A stretch of DNA of 64,000 bases from Aromatoleum anaerobium (GTDB lineage: Bacteria; Pseudomonadota; Gammaproteobacteria; Burkholderiales; Rhodocyclaceae): assembly GCF_012910705.2 (NCBI RefSeq), contig NZ_WTVG02000035.1, forward strand, positions 186,001 to 250,000, read 5' to 3'. A program made the translations under genes and the position numbers. Positions 60,082 through 64,000 of the stretch are shown here, piece after piece. Numbering within the stretch: position 1 is the first letter of the stretch; each line of letters opens with the position of its first letter. The notes under the pieces were generated by a model, which ran no database searches, had not been told where the DNA came from, and was given only the letters and a program-made list of their open reading frames with translations.

Positions 60082-61542
60082 GTGGCAAAGATTTCGGCAC
60101 CGAAGAACAACCGCGAATTCATCGACGCGTGCGTCGCGTCCGGCGATGCGGTACGCATCAAGCAGGAAGTGGACTGGGACAACGAGGCCGGCGCGATCGT
60201 GCGCCGCGTGTGCGAGCTCGGCGAAGCCGCACCCTTCATGGAGAACATCAAGGACTACCCGGGCTTCAGCTATTTCGGCGCGCCGCTGTCGACCTATCGG
60301 CGCATGGCGATCGCGCTCGGCATGGACCCGGCCTCGACCTTGCCGCAGATCGGCGCGGAGTACCTCAAGCGCACCAACAGCGAGCCGATCGCACCGGTCA
60401 TCGTCGACCGCCGCGATGCGCCGTGCAAGGAGAACATCCTGCTCGGCGACGACGTCGACCTGTGCAAGCTGCCGGTGCCGCTGGTGCATGACGGCGACGG
60501 CGGGCGCTACGTCGGCACCTGGCACGGCGTCATCACCAAGCATCCGGTACGGGGCGACGTGAACTGGGGCATGTACCGCCAGATGATGTGGGACGGCCGC
60601 ACGATGTCGGGCGCGGTGTTCCCCTTCTCCGACCTCGGCAAGACGCTGACGGATTATTACCTGCCGCGCGGCGAAGGCTGCCCCTTCGCGACCGCGATCG
60701 GCCTGTCGCCGCTGGCCGCGATGGCCGCGTGCGCGCCGAGCCCGATCCCCGAGCCGGAGCTGACCGGCATGCTCGCCGGCGAGGCGGTGCGGCTCGTGAA
60801 GTGCGAGACGAACGACCTCGAAGTGCCGGCCGACGCCGAGATCATCATCGAGGGCATGATCCTGCCCGACTACAAGGTCGAGGAAGGCCCGTTCGGCGAA
60901 TACACCGGCTACCGCACCAGCCCGCGCGACTTCCGCGTGACCTTCCGCGTCGATGCGATCACCTATCGCAACAACGCGACGATGACGATCTCGAACATGG
61001 GCGTGCCGCAGGATGAAGGGCAGCTGCTGCGCTCGTTCTCGCTCGGACTGGAGCTGGAGAAGCTGCTGAAGAGCCAGGGCATCCCGGTGACCGGCGTCTA
61101 CATGCACCCGCGCTCGACGCACCACATGATGATCGTCGGCGTGAAGCCGACCTACGCCGGCATCGCGATGCAGATCGCGCAGCTCGCGTTCGGCTCCAAG
61201 CTCGGGCCGTGGTTCCACATGGTGATGGTGGTCGACGACCAGACCGACATCTTCAACTGGGACGAGGTCTATCACGCGTTCTGCACGCGCTGCAATCCGG
61301 AGCGCGGCATCCACGTCTTCAAGAACACGACCGGCACCGCGCTCTACCCGCACGCGACCCCGCACGAGCGCAAGTACTCGATCGGCTCGAAGGTGCTGTT
61401 CGACTGCCTGTGGCCGGTCGACTGGGACAAGACCAACGACGTGCCCACGGTCGTCAGCTTCAAGAATGTCTATCCCAAGGACATCCAGGAGAAGGTCGTC
61501 AACAACTGGGCCGATTACGGCTTCCGCGGCGCGAAGAAATAA
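60082..61542 (+). CDS. ppcA: Phenylphosphate carboxylase subunit alpha (UbiD family)
   Basis: A 486-residue UbiD-family protein (about 54 kDa), paralogous to PpcB. The glutamate motif is VEEGPFGEYTGYRTS and a flavin-region motif is DVNWGMYRQMMWDGRTM. It starts at GTG 60082 after AAGGAGATCGAC. With PpcB and PpcC it forms the core that exchanges CO2 with 4-hydroxybenzoate. Confidence 0.93.
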   Translation: MAKISAPKNNREFIDACVASGDAVRIKQEVDWDNEAGAIVRRVCELGEAAPFMENIKDYPGFSYFGAPLSTYRRMAIALGMDPASTLPQIGAEYLKRTNSEPIAPVIVDRRDAPCKENILLGDDVDLCKLPVPLVHDGDGGRYVGTWHGVITKHPVRGDVNWGMYRQMMWDGRTMSGAVFPFSDLGKTLTDYYLPRGEGCPFATAIGLSPLAAMAACAPSPIPEPELTGMLAGEAVRLVKCETNDLEVPADAEIIIEGMILPDYKVEEGPFGEYTGYRTSPRDFRVTFRVDAITYRNNATMTISNMGVPQDEGQLLRSFSLGLELEKLLKSQGIPVTGVYMHPRSTHHMMIVGVKPTYAGIAMQIAQLAFGSKLGPWFHMVMVVDDQTDIFNWDEVYHAFCTRCNPERGIHVFKNTTGTALYPHATPHERKYSIGSKVLFDCLWPVDWDKTNDVPTVVSFKNVYPKDIQEKVVNNWADYGFRGAKK

Positions 61543-61551
61543 GGAGCGGTC

Positions 61552-61809
61552 ATGGCAAACAAGTGGGAAGTGTTCGTGATGGACCTCGGGGAACTCGCCG
61601 AGGGCAAGGAGCTGGAACTGACGATCCGCACGCTCAACGACGGGCTGCACAAGTACACCTACCAGCGCGCGAAGGTGGAGGTATCGAGCAAGCTCGACCA
61701 GTTCGCCGACAGCCTGCAGGTGCGGCTCGGGCGCGGGCAGTTGAGTGACCGGAAGTTCTCGATCCGCGTGATCGAGCGCGTCGAGCGCTTGCCGGCGCAG
61801 TACCGGTAA
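61552..61809 (+). CDS. ppcC: Phenylphosphate carboxylase subunit gamma
   Basis: An 85-residue protein (about 10 kDa) rich in charged residues (DLGELAEGKELELTIRTLND, RAKVEVSSKLDQFADSLQVR), with no other recognisable family. Size and position match the small gamma subunit of T. aromatica. AAGGAG lies before ATG 61552, 10 bp after ppcA. Confidence 0.9.
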   Translation: MANKWEVFVMDLGELAEGKELELTIRTLNDGLHKYTYQRAKVEVSSKLDQFADSLQVRLGRGQLSDRKFSIRVIERVERLPAQYR

Positions 61810-61880
61810 GCACTCCGAACCGGGCGGGCCGCGAGGCTCGCCCGAACCCTCCACGCATCATCGAACGGAACACGAAGACG

Positions 61881-63227
61881 ATGGCCTACCCCGACCTGCG
61901 CAGCTTCCTGGCCGACCTCGGCGACGACCTGCTGCACGTGCGCGACGAGTTCGACCCGCAGTTCGAGATTGCGGCGGTGCTGCGCAGCCTGCCCGCCGAC
62001 GCGCCCGCGGCGCTCTTCGAGAACGTGCGCGGCTACCCCGGCGCGCGCGTCGCCGGCAACCTGTTCGGCGCCCGCCGCCGCGTCGCGCGCGCTTTCGGCA
62101 CGACGGAAGACCGGCTCGCGCAGGCCTGGCTCGCGAACAAGCAGCGCGCGATCGCGCCGGTCGTCGCGAAGAGCGCGCCGGTGCAGGAGGTCGTGCACGA
62201 ATCCCCCGACGATCTGCTGTCGCTGCTGCCGGTACTGACTCATCACGAGAAGGACGGCGGCCCCTTCATCACGACCGGCGTCGTGCTGTGCACCGACCCG
62301 GCGACCGGCCGTCGCGGCATGGGCATCCATCGCCTGATGGTCAAGGGCGGCCGCCGGCTCGGCGTGCTGCTCGCGAACCCGCCGCTGTCGCAGTTCCACG
62401 CCAACGCCGAAAGCCTCGGCCGGCCGCTCGACGTCGCGATCGCGCTCGGGCTGGAGCCCGCGACGCTGCTCGCGTCGGTCGTGCGCAGCGGCCCGCAGGG
62501 GCCGGACAAGATGGCCGTCGCCGGCGGCCTGCGCGGCGAGCCGGTCGAGCTGGTGCGCGCGCGCAGCGTGGAGGTCGAAGTCCCGGCGCGCGCCGAGATC
62601 GTCATCGAAGGCCGCATCCTGCCGGGCGTGCGTGAGAGCGAAGGCCCGTTCGGCGAGAACACCGGCTACTACTTCACGAACGTCAGCCCGGTGATCGAAA
62701 TCAGCGCGGTCACGCACCGCGACAACTTCATCTATCCGGGGCTGTGCCCGTGGTCGGGCGATGTCGATACGCTGCTGTCGCTCGCGGCCGGTACCGAACT
62801 GCTCGGCCAGTTGCAGACGATGGTCGCGGGCGTCGTCGATCTCGACCTCACATCGGGCACCGCCGGCTTCTCGGCCGCGATCGCGGTGAAGGGCTGCCCG
62901 CGGCACGAGGCGCGCCGCCTCGTGATGCTCGCGCTGAACCTGGACAAGCGTCTCAAGACCGTCACCGTCGTCGATGACGACGTCGACATCCGCAACCCGC
63001 GCGAAGTCGCCTGGGCGATGGCGACGCGCTACCTGCCCGAACGCGACACCGTGATCCTCGGCGGCGCCGAAGGCTACGTCATCGACCCTTCATCGGCGGG
63101 CAGCAGCGCGGGCTCGAAAGCGGGCTTCATCGCGACGCGCGGCGCCGGCCCCGAATTCGACCGCATCACGCTTCCCGCCGCCGCACTCGCGAAGGCGCAG
63201 GCCCTGCTCGCCACGCTGCACAAATAA
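61881..63227 (+). CDS. UbiD-like decarboxylase paralogue
   Basis: A 448-residue UbiD-family protein. The glutamate motif SEGPFGENTGYYFTN and NPRGMGIHRLMVKGGRR-type flavin/Mn region are intact, so it should be catalytically able. It is the third UbiD homologue in the operon and is not among the four known carboxylase subunits. It may decarboxylate a hydroxybenzoate, or serve maturation or a related phenol; I cannot decide. It starts 71 bp after ppcC. Confidence 0.85.
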   Translation: MAYPDLRSFLADLGDDLLHVRDEFDPQFEIAAVLRSLPADAPAALFENVRGYPGARVAGNLFGARRRVARAFGTTEDRLAQAWLANKQRAIAPVVAKSAPVQEVVHESPDDLLSLLPVLTHHEKDGGPFITTGVVLCTDPATGRRGMGIHRLMVKGGRRLGVLLANPPLSQFHANAESLGRPLDVAIALGLEPATLLASVVRSGPQGPDKMAVAGGLRGEPVELVRARSVEVEVPARAEIVIEGRILPGVRESEGPFGENTGYYFTNVSPVIEISAVTHRDNFIYPGLCPWSGDVDTLLSLAAGTELLGQLQTMVAGVVDLDLTSGTAGFSAAIAVKGCPRHEARRLVMLALNLDKRLKTVTVVDDDVDIRNPREVAWAMATRYLPERDTVILGGAEGYVIDPSSAGSSAGSKAGFIATRGAGPEFDRITLPAAALAKAQALLATLHK

Positions 63228-63240
63228 CGGAGACAGCACC

Positions 63241-63843
63241 ATGAGAATCGTCGTCGGCATTTCCGGAGCAAGCGGTGCGATCTACGGAATCCGCATCCTC
63301 GAAGTGCTCAAGCGCATCGGCGTCGAAACCGACCTCGTGATGTCGGATTCGGCGAAGCGCACGATCGCCTACGAGACCGATTACTCGATCAACGACGTCA
63401 AGTGCCTCGCCTCTTGCGTCCATGACATCAACGACGTCGGCGCCTCGATCGCGAGCGGCTCGTTCCGCCACGCCGGCATGATCATCGCGCCGTGCTCGAT
63501 CAAGACGCTGTCCGCGGTCGCAAACTCGTTCAACACGAACCTGCTGATCCGCGCCGCCGACGTCACGCTGAAGGAACGCCGCAAGCTCGTGCTGATGCTT
63601 CGCGAGACGCCGCTGCACCTCGGCCACCTGCGCCTGATGACGCAGGTCACCGAGACCGGCGCGGTGCTCGTGCCGCCGCTGCCGGCGTTCTACCACCGGC
63701 CGAAGACGCTCGACGACATCATCAACCAGTCGGTGACGAAAGTGCTCGACCAGTTCGACCTCGACATAGACCTGTTCGGTCGCTGGACGGGCGACGAGGA
63801 ACGCGAGTTCGCGAAGTCGCGCCAGGGGCAGCCGGCATGCTGA
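63241..63843 (+). CDS. UbiX-like flavin prenyltransferase
   Basis: A 200-residue UbiX/Pad1-type protein (VVGISGASGAIYGIRILEVL, IIAPCSIKTLSAVANSFNTN, RRKLVLMLRETPLHLGHLRL). UbiX joins a dimethylallyl group to FMN to make prenyl-FMN, the cofactor of UbiD enzymes. Its presence beside three UbiD homologues points to a dedicated cofactor supply. It starts 13 bp after the UbiD-like gene. Confidence 0.92.
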   Translation: MRIVVGISGASGAIYGIRILEVLKRIGVETDLVMSDSAKRTIAYETDYSINDVKCLASCVHDINDVGASIASGSFRHAGMIIAPCSIKTLSAVANSFNTNLLIRAADVTLKERRKLVLMLRETPLHLGHLRLMTQVTETGAVLVPPLPAFYHRPKTLDDIINQSVTKVLDQFDLDIDLFGRWTGDEEREFAKSRQGQPAC

Positions 63844-64000
63844 CCACCGCCACCAGCCTCGAACTCGAAGGCGAAGTCGCGCCGGGGCTCGGCGAAGGCT
63901 CGCGCTTCACGGCGATCGACTGGGTGATCGTGGAGTTTCGCAAGAAGCTCGGCTTCATCCCGTGGCCCGGCACCTTCAACCTGCGCATGCACGGCATGCG
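63837..64000 (+). CDS. CTP-dependent riboflavin kinase-like (DUF120) protein, cut by window end
   Basis: The first 54 codons read LEGEVAPGLGEGSRFTAIDW, then EFRKKLGFIPWPGTFNLRMH. This resembles the start of archaeal-type CTP-dependent riboflavin kinases (G.V..GLGEG..., LGF.P.PGTLNL). Such kinases make FMN from riboflavin. ATG 63837 overlaps the UbiX-like stop by 7 bp, so the two are translationally linked. The rest lies beyond the window, so activity cannot be judged. Confidence 0.65.
   Translation, partial: MLTTATSLELEGEVAPGLGEGSRFTAIDWVIVEFRKKLGFIPWPGTFNLRMHGM

Overview
This high-GC window reads as the chromosome of a denitrifying betaproteobacterium of the Aromatoleum/Azoarcus/Thauera group (Rhodocyclales). 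The strongest evidence is the anaerobic phenol gene set at 53.9-64.0 kb (phenylphosphate synthase ppsABC, phenylphosphate carboxylase ppcBDAC and a DmpR-like regulator), its sigma-54 control, a korAB pair, and repeated insertion sequences. Aromatoleum aromaticum EbN1 is the closest match I know, but I made no database comparison.

Layout. 1-394 is the trailing end of a type I-E CRISPR array. It is followed by small cas-like remnants, one with a type I-F Csy2 signature. 0.9-23 kb is mainly housekeeping and signalling: an AcoR-GAF/PAS/GGDEF/EAL protein, an amidase, prfC, a Fic protein, terC, a TonB receptor, a NamZ-like protein, a divergent PRPP synthetase, an HD-GYP protein, an asparaginase and metH. 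metH lies under an S-adenosylhomocysteine riboswitch and carries an in-frame 57-bp palindrome. 23.2-27.3 kb is an AT-rich foreign island whose three small genes are interrupted by an IS1182-type and an IS630-type element; removing the elements on paper restores the frames. 27.3-29.8 kb holds an unknown gene, an IS5-type relic and an Xre/RES toxin-antitoxin pair. 30-33 kb encodes NfeD/stomatin-like proteins and small envelope proteins. 33.3-41 kb is a branched-chain-type ABC transporter with two binding proteins; its livG is split by a second IS1182-type copy. 41-45.5 kb holds a Bcr/CflA-type exporter, a second IS630 copy, comM and ubiK.

45.7-48.2 kb is a porin-glnK-amtB nitrogen operon behind a sigma-54 promoter. 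48.4-51.4 kb is korAB, a candidate source of reduced ferredoxin for anaerobic aromatic metabolism, with an FNR-type palindrome upstream. 52.2-53.9 kb encodes the phenol regulator. The 430-bp gap between it and ppsA holds an FNR-type box, two DmpR-like activator sites and a consensus -24/-12 promoter. From 54.3 kb the genes run on one strand: PpsABC make phenylphosphate from phenol and ATP, PpcABCD carboxylate it to 4-hydroxybenzoate, and UbiD-like, UbiX-like and (cut by the window edge) CTP-dependent riboflavin-kinase-like genes follow. The last two suggest dedicated flavin cofactor supply.
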